From: Coriobacteriia bacterium
Lineage (GTDB): Bacteria > Actinomycetota > Coriobacteriia > Coriobacteriales > UBA8131
Assembly: GCA_009783245.1 (NCBI GenBank)
Contig: WRHL01000006.1
Span: 1 to 47,529 of the forward strand
Reading direction: 5' to 3'
DNA: 47,529 nucleotides
Shown here: positions 1 to 9,616 of the stretch, piece after piece
Position numbering within the stretch: the stretch's first letter is position 1
Layout: every line of letters begins with the position of its first letter
Translations under genes and position numbers: made by a program
The notes under the pieces: generated by a model
Told to the model about the DNA's origin: nothing
Database searches by the model: none
Seen by the model: the letters and a program-made list of their open reading frames with translations, nothing else

Positions 1-198
1 ATAGGGATGTTGGAGGTGTTCGAGGGCCACAAGAGAAAGGGCTTTGGGGCAGAGCTGCTCAGCTTCATGACCAACCTGTTCCTTGAGCAGGGGCTGGTCC
101 CCTTTGGGCAGATAGTGGTTGATAACGTGGCCTCTTTGGCGCTGAACAGAAAGCTGGGCTACACACTGACAGACAGCAGGCTTTATTGGGTGTTCTGA
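1..198 (+). CDS. GNAT-family N-acetyltransferase, C-terminal fragment (truncated by window edge)
   Basis: Reads open from base 1: ...GHKRKGFGAELLSFMTNLFLEQGLVPFGQIVVDNVASLALNRKLGYTLTDSRLYWVF; acetyl-CoA-binding RKGFG and C-terminal N.ASLALNRKLGY pattern typical of GNATs. Confidence 0.75.
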   Translation: MGMLEVFEGHKRKGFGAELLSFMTNLFLEQGLVPFGQIVVDNVASLALNRKLGYTLTDSRLYWVF

Positions 199-216
199 GT
201 GGCGGAGGGACGGGGA
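199..216. repeat. 18-bp direct repeat of the tRNA-Ser 3' end (second copy at 465-482)
   Basis: GTGGCGGAGGGACGGGGA occurs identically at 199-216 and 465-482; the second copy is the 3' end of the tRNA. Confidence 0.85.
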
Positions 217-222
217 AGGCAG

Positions 223-372
223 TCAGCGAAGTATCTCGGCTGACTCGCGTCGCGAAACCCATAATAGTAGGTTCTGCTGCGGAACTCGCTGCTTCGCAGC
301 TCAAACAGTCCTCGCATACGAACCAACTATTATGGGTTTCACGCTCGAAATCGCCTTCGACTACTTCGCTGA
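223..372. repeat. Imperfect foldback (inverted-repeat) element
   Basis: Inner arms GAAACCCATAATAGTAGGTTC (254-274) and GAACCAACTATTATGGGTTTC (320-340), 20/21 complementary; outer arms TCAGCGAAGTA (223-233) and TACTTCGCTGA (362-372). Confidence 0.8.
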
Positions 373-423
373 TCGCCTTGGGCTTGAAGGACTAAGGGTT
401 CGAATCCCCGTCTTCCAGTCAGC

Positions 424-464
424 AATAGACCTCTGGAAACCATAAAGGCTTCCAGAGGTCTATT
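424..464 (-). terminator. Hairpin immediately 3' of tRNA-Ser; possible terminator
   Basis: 15-bp perfect inverted repeat AATAGACCTCTGGAA...TTCCAGAGGTCTATT; no clear T-run. Confidence 0.5.
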
Positions 465-465
465 G

Positions 466-560
466 TGGCGGAGGGACGGGGATTCGAACCCCGGGACCGG
501 GGGTTACCCGGTCAACAGTTTTCAAGACTGCCGCATTCAACCGCTCTGCCATCCCTCCGC
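466..560 (-). tRNA. tRNA-Ser (anticodon TGA), CCA encoded
   Basis: Reverse complement GCGGAGGGATGGCAGAGCGGTTGAATGCGGCAGTCTTGAAAACTGTTGACCGGGTAACCCCCGGTCCCGGGGTTCGAATCCCCGTCCCTCCGCCA; acceptor stem, long variable arm, TTCGAAT T-loop. Confidence 0.95.
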
Positions 561-571
561 ACGAGCGCTCA

Positions 572-1180
572 ATGAGCGCATCACAGGATACCAGATTGCA
601 CTACAATTGGCATATGAAAACTGATAAGGACATATCAACTGCAGGGCGAACCGCAGGCCAGACTGCAGGGCGAACCGCAGACCAGGCCGCAGGCAATCCT
701 GACGACATCCGCTTCATGCAGTTCGCCCTCGAGCAGGCAAAACTTGCTGCCAGCATCGGTGAGGTGCCCATTGGGGCGGTGGTCGTCTGTGACGGCATGC
801 TCGTCTCGTCAGCCCATAACAGGCGCGAGATCGACGCGGACCCAGCCGCGCACGCAGAGTTCGCAGCCCTTCAGCAGGCATCACGCACGCTCGGACGCTG
901 GCGGCTGACCGGCTGCACCGTCTACGTGACGCTTGAGCCCTGCCTCATGTGCGCCGGCCTCATGCACCAGGCTCGCATCGACCGCTGCGTCTTTGGCGCA
1001 TTCGACCCCAAGGCCGGGGCCCTCGGCACGCTCTACCAGGTCAACAGCGACCCGCGCCTCAACCATAGCTTCGCTGTGACGCCCGGCATCTGCGAGCAGG
1101 AGTGCTCACAGCTGCTCAGCTCCTTCTTCGCCGTGCTGCGTGCAAACAAAGCCAACGAGAAAAACGGGGCGACCCCATGA
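572..1180 (+). CDS. tadA: tRNA-specific adenosine deaminase TadA (true start may be an internal ATG, e.g. 614)
   Basis: HAEF..., TLEPCLMCAG zinc-deaminase motifs; stop overlaps next start (ATGA). Confidence 0.9.
   Translation: MSASQDTRLHYNWHMKTDKDISTAGRTAGQTAGRTADQAAGNPDDIRFMQFALEQAKLAASIGEVPIGAVVVCDGMLVSSAHNRREIDADPAAHAEFAALQQASRTLGRWRLTGCTVYVTLEPCLMCAGLMHQARIDRCVFGAFDPKAGALGTLYQVNSDPRLNHSFAVTPGICEQECSQLLSSFFAVLRANKANEKNGATP
639..686 (+). repeat. 24-bp tandem duplication in the tadA 5' region
   Basis: CTGCAGGGCGAACCGCAGGCCAGA / CTGCAGGGCGAACCGCAGACCAGG, encoding GRTAGQTAGRTADQ. Confidence 0.75.
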
Positions 1181-2064
1181 CCAGGTTCACCCTCCAAGCT
1201 CCCGCAAAGCTCAACCTCCTGCTCGCGGTCAGTCCCACCATCGAGCAGGGCAGGCACACGCTCACCTCGGTGTTCACCACCATCGACCTCTGCGACAAGC
1301 TTACGTTCTCCTTCGCATCCAACCCGGAGCGCCGCATCACCCTTGAGGTGCTCAGCGCCCCAGACATCCCACCGCTGAACCTGCCCATGGAGCAGAACAT
1401 CGTCTACAAAGCTGTAGCCGCACTGGAAGAGAGCTGCGCCAGAGAGCTCAAAGGGCACCTGCATATACTGCTCGAGAAGTCGATTCCCCCTGAGGCCGGC
1501 CTGGCAGGCGGCTCCTCAAACGCCGCCACAACGCTCAAGGCGCTCGCCAGCATCTGGGATCTCGACCCGCTTGGCGCCTCCGTGATTGAGGCCGCGAAAA
1601 GGTTGGGCGCCGACGTGCCGTACTTCCTCTACAACAGCTGCGCGCTCATGGGCGGCAACGGCAGCCAGCTGCTCAAGCTGCTGCCCCAACCCGCACTCGA
1701 CGTAGTGCTGGTCAAGCCCCCAGCCGGGGTCTCAACCGCTGCGGCCTATGCGGCCTTTGACGCAGACCCGCAGCCAGAGCCACCTGCGCAACCCCTGGTA
1801 ACCTTGCTGGAGCAGCGCAACGCATCCCCGCAGCTCATCGCAAACCAGCTTGCCAACAACCTCACCAGCGCCGCCTGCTCGCTGCTGCCAGAGCTGGCTG
1901 CTCTCATCACAGATGTGGCAGCCCAGCCCGGGGTATACGCCGCGCTCATGACCGGCAGCGGCTCGACGGTCTTCGGTGTCTGCGAAAGCGCCGACACCGC
2001 CAAAGGCAACGCTCGGTACTTCCAGAGGCAAGGCTACTGGGCCACCCCCGCAACCACGGCGTGA
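1177..2064 (+). CDS. ispE: 4-diphosphocytidyl-2-C-methyl-D-erythritol kinase
   Basis: MTRFTLQAPAKLNLLLAV..., GHMP motif PPEAGLAGGSSNAATTL, C-terminal MTGSGSTVFG. Confidence 0.92.
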   Translation: MTRFTLQAPAKLNLLLAVSPTIEQGRHTLTSVFTTIDLCDKLTFSFASNPERRITLEVLSAPDIPPLNLPMEQNIVYKAVAALEESCARELKGHLHILLEKSIPPEAGLAGGSSNAATTLKALASIWDLDPLGASVIEAAKRLGADVPYFLYNSCALMGGNGSQLLKLLPQPALDVVLVKPPAGVSTAAAYAAFDADPQPEPPAQPLVTLLEQRNASPQLIANQLANNLTSAACSLLPELAALITDVAAQPGVYAALMTGSGSTVFGVCESADTAKGNARYFQRQGYWATPATTA

Positions 2065-2174
2065 AACTCAGCCGTCCCGCATTCTCATAACGAGGCAACC
2101 GCAACCCACGCCCAGCGCCCGTCCTCAAGAGGCGCGACCTCCGCGCGCCAAGCTCACATCTCCCTCGCGCCTTG

Positions 2175-2288
2175 TCATGACAAAGGGGGCGGTCCCTTTT
2201 GTCATGTCCCCTTTGTCATGAAGCGCGGGGTGACAATATAGTGTGACAGGGGTGACAATATGACAAAAGGGACCGTCCCCTTTGTCAT
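2175..2288. repeat. Palindromic repeat family A, two copies
   Basis: ATGACAAAGGGGGCGGTCCCTTTTGTCAT and ATGACAAAAGGGACCGTCCCCTTTGTCAT; each nearly self-complementary; related copies elsewhere in the window. Confidence 0.85.
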
Positions 2289-2379
2289 AATCGTACCGCC
2301 CCCCGTCCTGCAGCCAAGCAGCACCAACGGCAATCGTTTATACTGGTAAGCTCACACGTATTGCGAGAAAGGAAGGCCA

Positions 2380-2940
2380 GTGGCGATCTCTACTGCTGAT
2401 TTCAAGAACGGCAAGGCCATCATCATCGACGGCAAGCCCTACACCATCATAGAGTTCCAGCATGTCAAGCCGGGCAAGGGCGGCGCGTTTGTGCGGACCA
2501 AGGTGCGTGACATCCGCACAGGGCGCGTAAACGACCTCACCTTCCGCGCTGGCGAGAAGTTCGATGAGATCCGCATGGAGACCAAGGACATGCAGTTCCT
2601 CTACTCAGATGGCGGCGATTTCAACTTCATGGACACAGAGACCTACGAGCAGATCGCGCTCACCGCGGACATAGTGGGCGAGGCGGCCAAGTGGCTCAAG
2701 GAGAACGAGGTGGCCAGCCTGCAGTACGCCGGCGAGGAGCTCATTGGCGTGGAGCCGCCCATGTTTGTGGAGCTGGAGGTCACCGAGACGGAGCCCGGCT
2801 TCAAGGGCGACACGGTGCAGGGCGGTACCAAGCCCGCGACCATGGAGACCGGCGCGGTGGTGCAGGTGCCCATGTTCGTCAATAACGGGGACGTGCTCAA
2901 GATAGACACGCGCGATTCTCGTTATATCACACGGGTGTAG
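2380..2940 (+). CDS. efp: Elongation factor P
   Basis: GTG start; MAISTADFKNGKAIIIDGKPYTIIEFQHVKPGKGGAFVRTKVR... full-length EF-P with C-terminal GDVLKIDTRDSRYITR. Confidence 0.96.
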   Translation: MAISTADFKNGKAIIIDGKPYTIIEFQHVKPGKGGAFVRTKVRDIRTGRVNDLTFRAGEKFDEIRMETKDMQFLYSDGGDFNFMDTETYEQIALTADIVGEAAKWLKENEVASLQYAGEELIGVEPPMFVELEVTETEPGFKGDTVQGGTKPATMETGAVVQVPMFVNNGDVLKIDTRDSRYITRV

Positions 2941-3134
2941 GAGAAGACTCCGCCAACCCAGTCACCACAGAGCCGCCCACCTGCCGTCTGCCCCACCAAA
3001 GCTGATCCACAGACCACGGATTTCGCCTGAAAGGGCTGAATTCCGATATAATCAACAATTACGCTTTTTTCGCCACCAGTTCCCCTTCCCCCGGGAGCTG
3101 CGCCTGTTTTGAAAACGAGGAATAAGGAGGTGCT

Positions 3135-5012
3135 GTGAGAACCCTGCACATCATGGACACAACCATCCGCGATGCCCATCAGAGCCTTTGGGCAACGCGC
3201 ATGCAGATTGGCGACATGCTCCCCATCCTGCCCAAGATGGACAAGGTCGGTTACTGGGCGATTGAGGCCTGGGGCGGGGCTACCTTCGACACCTGCCTGC
3301 GCTTTCTGGACGAGAACCCCTGGGAGCGGCTGCGCGCCATAAAGAAGCATTGCCCCAAGACACCGCTTTCCATGCTGGTGCGCGGGCAGAACCTGGTGGG
3401 CTACCGCCACTACTCCCAAGAGATAGTCGACCGCTTCATCAAGGCATCGTACCGTAACGGCATCGAGGTCTTCCGCGTGTTCGACGCCCTCAATGATATC
3501 CGTAACGTCAAGGACTGCGCTGCTGCCATCAAGGAGGCTGATGCCCATTTTGAGGGCGCTATCTCTTATACGATGAGCCCGGTACATACCCTGGACAGCT
3601 TCATCGACTACGCACAGATGCTCAAGGACCTGGGAGCCGATTCCATCTGCATCAAGGACATGGCCGGCATGCTCACACCGTATCGCACGGAGCGCATGGT
3701 CAAGGCCTTCCGCGAGCAGATCGGGCTGCCGGTGCACGTGCATTGCCACTACGTAGGTGGTATGGCCCCGGCGAACTACCTCAAGGCGGCCGAAGCCGGC
3801 GCTGCGATAGTGGACACCGCTGCCGCCCCTCTGGCCTTTGGCAACTCGCAGCCTGCGGTGGAGATGATAGTGGCCGCGCTCAAGGAGAGCGGCTATGACA
3901 CCGGGTTGGACCTCGACCTGCTCTTTGAGATCGCCGAGTATTGGGAAAGCGTGCGCATGCGCGGCAACTACAAGCGCGGCGTCACCTCGCTCATCCATAT
4001 GCAGGTCTACAGCCACCAGGTGCCAGGCGGCATGATGAGCAACCTCATCAGCCAGCTGGAGATACAGAAGGCCTCTGACCGCCTGCCGGATGTGATGGAG
4101 GAGATGCCCCGCGTCCGCGCCGAGGTTGGCTACCCACCACTGGTGACGCCCCTGTCCCAGATAGTGGGCACCCAAGCAGTGATCAACGTGCTCACTGGCA
4201 AGCGATGGAGCATCATCTCAAAGGAGATGAAAGACTACATCCTCGGCTATTATGGCAAGGCGCCAGGTCCCCTGGATAAAGACGTGGTCGCAAGGGTCCT
4301 CAGCGACCCTGAAGCCAAGATGCTCGATCCGGACATAGCGCCCTCAAGCCTGGTTACCGACACCTATAAAGAGGTCGCTCAGGAGGCGGGCGAGCTGGCC
4401 CGCAGCGAGGAAGACGTGCTCATGTGGGCGCTTTTCCCCAACGAGGCGCGCACCTATCTTGCCAAGCACCGCACCTCTGAGAAGACAAGCTTCCTGCTTG
4501 AAGAAGAGGCTATTGGCACCAAGGAGGAACAGAACGTGGACATCAATCAGATAAAAGAACTCGTCAAGGTGTTCGAAGCATCAAAAGTCGGCGAGATCAC
4601 CGTAGAGGAGGCAGGCACCAAGATCACGGTGCGCGCCCCCGGACAGGTTGGTACAGGTGTGCTTCAGGCAGATCCTGTGGTGCAGACCGGCACAGGTGCG
4701 CTGCAACCCGACCAGCCGCCAACCCCTCTGCCACCAGATGCTCAAGACCGTCCCGGTAGTTGGGTCCCCATCACCTCGAGTTTTGTGGGCAACTTCTACT
4801 CAGCGCCAAAACCGGGAGCCGACCCCTTTGTCCAGGTAGGCGATGATGTGGTCGCTGGTCAGCCGTTATGCATCGTCGAGGTCATGAAGCTCATGAGTGA
4901 GATTGTCGCAGAGCAGATGGGAACCATCCGCGAAGTCTGCATCGAGAACGGCATGCCGGTGGAATACGGCACCGTATTGTTCTACCTCGAGCCAACGCAG
5001 AGCGTGGGTTGA
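3135..5012 (+). CDS. Biotin-dependent carboxyltransferase (PycB/OadA type) fused to a C-terminal AccB-type biotinyl domain
   Basis: N-terminus MDTTIRDAHQSLWATRM...; C-terminus has AccB-like NQIKELVKVFEASKVGEITVEEAGTKITVRAP and biotinylation site EVMKLMSEI. Confidence 0.9.
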   Translation: MRTLHIMDTTIRDAHQSLWATRMQIGDMLPILPKMDKVGYWAIEAWGGATFDTCLRFLDENPWERLRAIKKHCPKTPLSMLVRGQNLVGYRHYSQEIVDRFIKASYRNGIEVFRVFDALNDIRNVKDCAAAIKEADAHFEGAISYTMSPVHTLDSFIDYAQMLKDLGADSICIKDMAGMLTPYRTERMVKAFREQIGLPVHVHCHYVGGMAPANYLKAAEAGAAIVDTAAAPLAFGNSQPAVEMIVAALKESGYDTGLDLDLLFEIAEYWESVRMRGNYKRGVTSLIHMQVYSHQVPGGMMSNLISQLEIQKASDRLPDVMEEMPRVRAEVGYPPLVTPLSQIVGTQAVINVLTGKRWSIISKEMKDYILGYYGKAPGPLDKDVVARVLSDPEAKMLDPDIAPSSLVTDTYKEVAQEAGELARSEEDVLMWALFPNEARTYLAKHRTSEKTSFLLEEEAIGTKEEQNVDINQIKELVKVFEASKVGEITVEEAGTKITVRAPGQVGTGVLQADPVVQTGTGALQPDQPPTPLPPDAQDRPGSWVPITSSFVGNFYSAPKPGADPFVQVGDDVVAGQPLCIVEVMKLMSEIVAEQMGTIREVCIENGMPVEYGTVLFYLEPTQSVG

Positions 5013-5014
5013 GC

Positions 5015-6367
<1,353 letters not shown>

Positions 6368-6439
6368 GGAGACAGGAAGATACCGTGAGGCCGGACAACA
6401 CCGGGCAGCTCACAGGTAAGGACCCGAAAGGATGGAACC

Positions 6440-6793
6440 ATGTATGAGACTATCACAAGCGACGGTGTGACCATTGCTCCTGGCGTGGTCGAGACGCTCG
6501 TCTCCTATGCGGTACACGAGGTAGACGGGGTTGCGCAGGTCAAAGCGCCAAGCATCAGCGACAGCCTGATCTCAGCCCTCAGCAAGAAGCACCCGGCCCA
6601 GGGCGTCATTATCACAGCCGAGGACGACGGGCAGATCAACATCGCCGTCCACGTGCAGGTCTTCTATGGCTTCCAATTGCAGGTGATCGCCGAGCAGATC
6701 AGGGCTGTGGTTATCGAGACCATGGAGATGCAAGTGGGCGTTACAGTGGCAAGTGTCGATGTCTTTGTGGACGGCATCCAGTTCCCTGAATAG
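6440..6793 (+). CDS. Asp23/Gls24 family envelope stress response protein
   Basis: 117 aa; GVTIAPGVVETLVSYAVHEVDGV...; position between accC and nusB as in other bacteria. Confidence 0.85.
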   Translation: MYETITSDGVTIAPGVVETLVSYAVHEVDGVAQVKAPSISDSLISALSKKHPAQGVIITAEDDGQINIAVHVQVFYGFQLQVIAEQIRAVVIETMEMQVGVTVASVDVFVDGIQFPE

Positions 6794-6800
6794 GCGGCTT

Positions 6801-7301
6801 ATGAGTTCCACGCAAGAACAGCATCAGGCACGCTCGACCGCCCGCAGAAAGGCTCTGCAGATCCTTTTCCAGGCGGAGATCACCGGGCAGGATTACGAGA
6901 CCATCCTCAAAGAGGGTTTCTGCGTGGACGAGGTGGGGGTTCCCTGTGAATTCACCTGCATGTTGCTTGCGGGAGTGCAGGCGAACAGCGAGACCATAGA
7001 CAGGCTCATCGCCGAGATCTCGGAGAACTGGTCGTTGGGGCGCATGCCGCTGGTAGACAGGAGTATACTGCGGCTGGCGACCTTCGAGATGCTGTTCAGG
7101 GATGACATCCCCTACAGCGTCTCCATCAACGAGGCAGTGGAGCTGGCGAAAAGCTTTGGGGGAGAGGACGAGAGCTCGCGTTTCGTGAACGGGGTGCTAG
7201 GCAGGATCGCCGGCCACCTCGATGAGGAGGCAGGAAAAGGGGACGGCGCTGGGGGAAAGAAGGCGAAGTCCAAGAGAGAGAAGAAGGCTGCGCATGGATA
7301 A
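6801..7301 (+). CDS. nusB: Transcription antitermination factor NusB
   Basis: ARSTARRKALQILFQAEITG...SILRLATFEMLFRDDIPYSVSINEAVELAKSFGGEDESSRFVNGVLG. Confidence 0.93.
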   Translation: MSSTQEQHQARSTARRKALQILFQAEITGQDYETILKEGFCVDEVGVPCEFTCMLLAGVQANSETIDRLIAEISENWSLGRMPLVDRSILRLATFEMLFRDDIPYSVSINEAVELAKSFGGEDESSRFVNGVLGRIAGHLDEEAGKGDGAGGKKAKSKREKKAAHG

Positions 7302-7659
7302 ACAGAGCTCATACGGCCGCTCGCGCGAGCGCCTGGAGGAGATAGTAACGCAGATAAAGGCAAAGGATATGCCCCTGGAGAAAAGCCTCGACCTGTACGA
7401 GGAGGCACTGCGTCTGGGAGCCGCCTGCGCCGAGATGATAGACCGTACAGACTTCTCAGCTGAGGAGCTGGACGAGACAGCCTTGGAGGATGAAGGAGAC
7501 ACGTCAGCCATCGAGCCCAAAACCGCAACCGTGTCGGCTAGGTTGCCACGCGATGGCGATGCCATCGCTCGCAATGACGAGGATGAAGATGGCACCAGCG
7601 ACGACGAGAACTCCGGCGAGGGCGGCGCGGACGTAGAGGCAACCAGCGAAGGCGACTAA
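7294..7659 (+). CDS. xseB: Exodeoxyribonuclease VII small subunit with an acidic C-terminal extension
   Basis: SRERLEEIVTQIKAKDMPLEKSLDLYEEALRLGAACAEM, then an Asp/Glu-rich tail. Confidence 0.85.
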   Translation: MDKQSSYGRSRERLEEIVTQIKAKDMPLEKSLDLYEEALRLGAACAEMIDRTDFSAEELDETALEDEGDTSAIEPKTATVSARLPRDGDAIARNDEDEDGTSDDENSGEGGADVEATSEGD

Positions 7660-7669
7660 CACAGCGACC

Positions 7670-9616
7670 ATGGGGAACAACTCGGCTAACACCTTCAACA
7701 TACCGGATCCCGATGAACTCAAGCAAATGGGCTTCTCCCAGCTTGCGGAGCTTGCTGCGCTCATTCGCAGGCGCATCATCCAGGTGACCTCCATCAGCGG
7801 CGGGCATCTGGCTTCCAGCCTGGGTGCGGTAGAGCTCATCATAGCCCTGCATCGGGCCTACGATCTGCCCGTCGACCGCCTGGTTTTCGACGTGGGCCAC
7901 CAGGCCTACGCGCACAAACTCCTGACCCCACGGGAGCAGGACTTCGAGACACTGCGCAGCTTCGAGGGTATCAGCGGCTTCACGCGCCGCGAGGAAAGCG
8001 TCTTTGACGCCCATGACTCCGGGCACGCCTCGGACTCGCTCTCCATCGCTTTGGGCCTTGCCCTGGCACGCGACCTGAACCAGACCGACGAGCGCATCGT
8101 GGCGCTTATCGGCGATGCCGCCCTCTCAGGCGGCCTGGCCTTCGAGGCCCTCAACCAGATCGGCCAGCTCCAAACCGACCTCACCATAGTGCTCAATGAC
8201 AACGAGATGAGCATCTCGCACAATGTGGGAGCGCTCTCCCTGCACCTGGGCAAGGCCCGGATGAGCAGGGCTTACACCACATTACGCGATACGGTCGAGG
8301 GCCGCATGGCAAGCACCGGCCGGCTTGGCAGGTTCCTTGTCAACGCGGGCGAGACGGCCAAGGGCTCCTTTAAGAAGCTTGTGGTGCCGGGTACCTTTTT
8401 TGAGGACATGGGTATCGTCTACATCGGCCCCATCGACGGACATGATATCGAGACGATAAGCGAGGCCCTGCAGGCATCCAAGAAGTCCAAGGGACCGGTC
8501 CTTATCCATGCGGTCACGCAGAAGGGTAGGGGTTACGCCCCGGCAGAGATGCAACCGGAGCGCTTCCACGGAGTGAGTTGCTATGACCCAAGGACAGGTC
8601 GATTCAACGGTAAGAAGAGCCATAACCCCAGCTATACGGAGGTTTTTTCCAAAGCCCTGCTCGCCGAGGCAACAGCGCGCGACAATCTTGTGGCCATCAC
8701 CGCCGCCATGGGTGATGGCACAGGTTTGACAGCCTTCTCCGAGACCTTTCCGCACCGCTTCTTCGACGTGGGTATTGCCGAGGAACACGCGGTCGCCCTT
8801 GCCGGGGGCCTTTCCCTGGGTGGCAAGTTGCCGGTGGTCGCCATCTATTCCAGCTTCCTGCAGCGGGCCTACGACCAGTTGATGATAAACGTCGCCCTGC
8901 AGGATGCGCATGTGGTGTTCTGCGTGGACCGGGCTGGCGTGGTGGGGGAGGACGGTACCACCCATCATGGCCTCTTTGACCTTGCCTACCTGCGCACTGT
9001 GCCTAAAATGCGCCTGCTCGCTCCAGCGGACGCCCAACAGTTACGCGACGCGCTGCATACGGCCCTCGTCTTGGATGATGGCCCGGTGGCCCTGCGCTAC
9101 CCCCGTGGCTCGGTGCCGGATCAGGCAGATGACGCCACACGTGCTGCCACTGACACTGATCCGCAGCTGCTGCCAGTTGGAAAGGCGATCAAGCTGCGTG
9201 ACGGCGCCCAAGCAAGCATCCTGGCGGTGGGCCGCATGGTCAAGACAGCCCTCGATGCCGCGGGACTTCTGGCCGAACAAGGTATTGAGGCCTCCGTCTA
9301 CAACATGCTCTGGGTGAAGCCGCTGGACGAGGAAGCTGTCGCACAGGCTGCCTTGGCGCCTCTGCTGGTGACGCTGGAGGAGGGAACCGTGGTGGGCGGC
9401 TTTGGCTCAGCCGTGCTTGAGGAGCTCGCCAGGCAGGGATCAGCGCCTGCAACTGCGACGGCGCAATCGCAACCGCGCGTGCTCACCTTGGGTATACCGG
9501 ACGATTTTGTCAAACACGGAAGTGTGGAGGAGCTTCTCAGAGAGCTGGGGCTAACCGCTTCCCAGATTGCAGAGAGGATCCGCGATGTCCTCCAGGGACA
9601 AGGTCAGACTGACTGA
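7670..9616 (+). CDS. dxs: 1-deoxy-D-xylulose-5-phosphate synthase
   Basis: GGHLASSLGAVELIIALH..., FDVGHQAYAHKLLT, IGDAALSGGLAFEALN, FDVGIAEEHAVALAGGL. Confidence 0.95.
   Translation: MGNNSANTFNIPDPDELKQMGFSQLAELAALIRRRIIQVTSISGGHLASSLGAVELIIALHRAYDLPVDRLVFDVGHQAYAHKLLTPREQDFETLRSFEGISGFTRREESVFDAHDSGHASDSLSIALGLALARDLNQTDERIVALIGDAALSGGLAFEALNQIGQLQTDLTIVLNDNEMSISHNVGALSLHLGKARMSRAYTTLRDTVEGRMASTGRLGRFLVNAGETAKGSFKKLVVPGTFFEDMGIVYIGPIDGHDIETISEALQASKKSKGPVLIHAVTQKGRGYAPAEMQPERFHGVSCYDPRTGRFNGKKSHNPSYTEVFSKALLAEATARDNLVAITAAMGDGTGLTAFSETFPHRFFDVGIAEEHAVALAGGLSLGGKLPVVAIYSSFLQRAYDQLMINVALQDAHVVFCVDRAGVVGEDGTTHHGLFDLAYLRTVPKMRLLAPADAQQLRDALHTALVLDDGPVALRYPRGSVPDQADDATRAATDTDPQLLPVGKAIKLRDGAQASILAVGRMVKTALDAAGLLAEQGIEASVYNMLWVKPLDEEAVAQAALAPLLVTLEEGTVVGGFGSAVLEELARQGSAPATATAQSQPRVLTLGIPDDFVKHGSVEELLRELGLTASQIAERIRDVLQGQGQTD

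Noticed and set aside
214-418. Possible split or intron-containing tRNA (GGAAGGC ... GGGTTCGAATCCCCGTCTTCC), even resembling tRNA-Sec ends
   Set aside because: The ends can pair as a 7-bp acceptor stem, but the T-stem has mismatches, the putative D-loop lacks GG, no convincing anticodon arm is visible, and the ~205-nt length is incompatible with a normal tRNA; tRNA-Ser-derived fragments plus a foldback explain it better.
2922-4175. 417-aa minus-strand ORF antisense to the carboxyltransferase gene
   Set aside because: No recognisable domain; His/Val/Leu-rich composition typical of antisense reading in GC-rich genes; the opposite strand encodes a clear conserved enzyme.
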